Shown here piece by piece: positions 37,181 through 37,422 of a stretch of 37,422 nt of DNA. The first letter of the stretch is position 1, and the number at the start of each line of letters is the position of its first letter. The position numbers and the translations under genes were made by a program. A model generated the notes under the pieces. It worked only from the letters and a program-made list of their open reading frames with translations. It ran no database searches and was not told the DNA's origin. The DNA is from a virus. The stretch lies in IMG/VR virus record IMGVR_UViG_3300038701_000757, positions 1 to 37,422 of that record. The stretch is one strand, 5' to 3'.

Positions 37181-37422
37181 TAGTACATTACCCCGCAGTT
37201 ACCCATACATTCACCCTGCCATTCATCGTCTGAAAAATCAAACTCAACTTGCATATCAATTCCCTCGCGCAAGTCCTTAAGGCTCATATCTTTCATAAAT
37301 GTATACGGCTTACCGATCCACTCGGAAAACTCACGCTCTACCCTTTCGCGCTCTGCGTAGACTTCGGGGTACTTGTTATACAAAGATACCCATTGCTTCT
37401 TGCCAGCACGTACACAGCCACA
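37180..37422 (-). CDS. PP-loop ATPase / PAPS reductase-like protein, C-terminal part
   Basis: The frame is open from the last base of the window and begins CGCVRAGKKQWVS, then LYNKYPEVYAERERVEREF, SEWIGKPYTFMKD and finally ECMGNCGVMY. HNNC-x-CVxAG, a Pro-Glu-x-Tyr helix and a C-terminal Cys pair are the usual end of phage PAPS reductase-like proteins. So this is the second half of the gene at 1-566, not an independent gene starting at TTG 37383. Together they give about 266 aa. It ends in TAATG, coupled to the next small gene. The last bases may contain assembly errors. Confidence 0.75.
   Translation of the reverse strand, partial: CGCVRAGKKQWVSLYNKYPEVYAERERVEREFSEWIGKPYTFMKDMSLKDLREGIDMQVEFDFSDDEWQGECMGNCGVMY

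Noticed and set aside
37180-37383. Independent 67-aa gene starting at TTG
   Set aside because: The frame stays open to the window edge and continues the PP-loop protein motif, so it is the end of that gene.
1-37422. CRISPR arrays, insertion sequences, integrase, DNA polymerase
   Set aside because: I looked for regularly spaced repeats, transposase motifs, tyrosine or serine recombinase motifs and polymerase motifs and found none; the repeats seen are short coding repeats.

Overview
The window reads as an essentially complete genome (about 37.4 kb) of a tailed, siphovirus-type phage. Terminase, portal, capsid, major tail protein, tape measure and tail fibre genes are all present. The two window ends carry the N-terminal and C-terminal halves of one PP-loop (PAPS-reductase-like) gene. 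They meet in frame if the first and last 8 bases are treated as an imperfect overlap, so I infer a circularly permuted genome cut inside that gene. The host is probably Gram-negative, because the lysis region has spanin-like genes. A lysis peptidase resembling DUF261, a family I know from spirochaete phages and plasmids, hints at a spirochaete host; this is an inference. I see no integrase, no CI-type repressor and no DNA polymerase.

There are three main transcription blocks. (1) Divergent consensus sigma70-type promoters lie at 4304-4332 (leftward) and 4378-4406 (rightward). The leftward early block runs from a 69-aa putative regulator through a nuclease, a replication initiator-like protein and a T7-type primase-helicase to the PP-loop gene. 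It continues across the inferred circle junction into small genes at 37180-36174, an 80-nt tmRNA-like RNA (36088-36167) and a strong terminator (35945-35982). (2) The rightward early block (4431-11611) holds a Cas4/RecB-like nuclease, a MazG-like protein, an ssDNA-binding protein with an acidic tail, a NinG-like protein, an AP2/HNH homing endonuclease and many small proteins in stop/start overlaps. (3) The leftward late block starts from promoters at 35906-35934 and 31966-31994. It covers a sugar-biosynthesis operon, then packaging, head, tail, fibre and lysis genes, and ends with a metallophosphoesterase that meets the rightward block near 11611-11617.

Two things stand out. First, genes 35889-32285 encode a compact nonulosonic (pseudaminic-type) acid pathway: PseB, PseC, PseI, PseH and PseF homologues, with no PseG and an HNH endonuclease between pseB and pseC. 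A Rossmann-type glycosyltransferase-like gene (23717-24451) sits inside the head module, which suggests that the phage may make an activated sialic-acid-like sugar and attach it to its own virion or to a host surface. Second, the 80-nt RNA has the tRNA-like domain of tmRNA, including a G3-U70 pair, discriminator A, the GGTTTCGAC loop and a standard T arm. A short hairpin replaces the whole mRNA-like and pseudoknot region. It has its own candidate promoter and sits just before a terminator, so it looks like a deliberately minimal tmRNA mimic.

Smaller features of note are a canonical T TTT TTA slippery site that would fuse the two tail assembly chaperone frames, an overlapping pair of spanin-like genes, a set of phage promoters with TTGACA and a 17-bp spacer, and repeated seams where a ribosome binding site is embedded in the end of the upstream gene.
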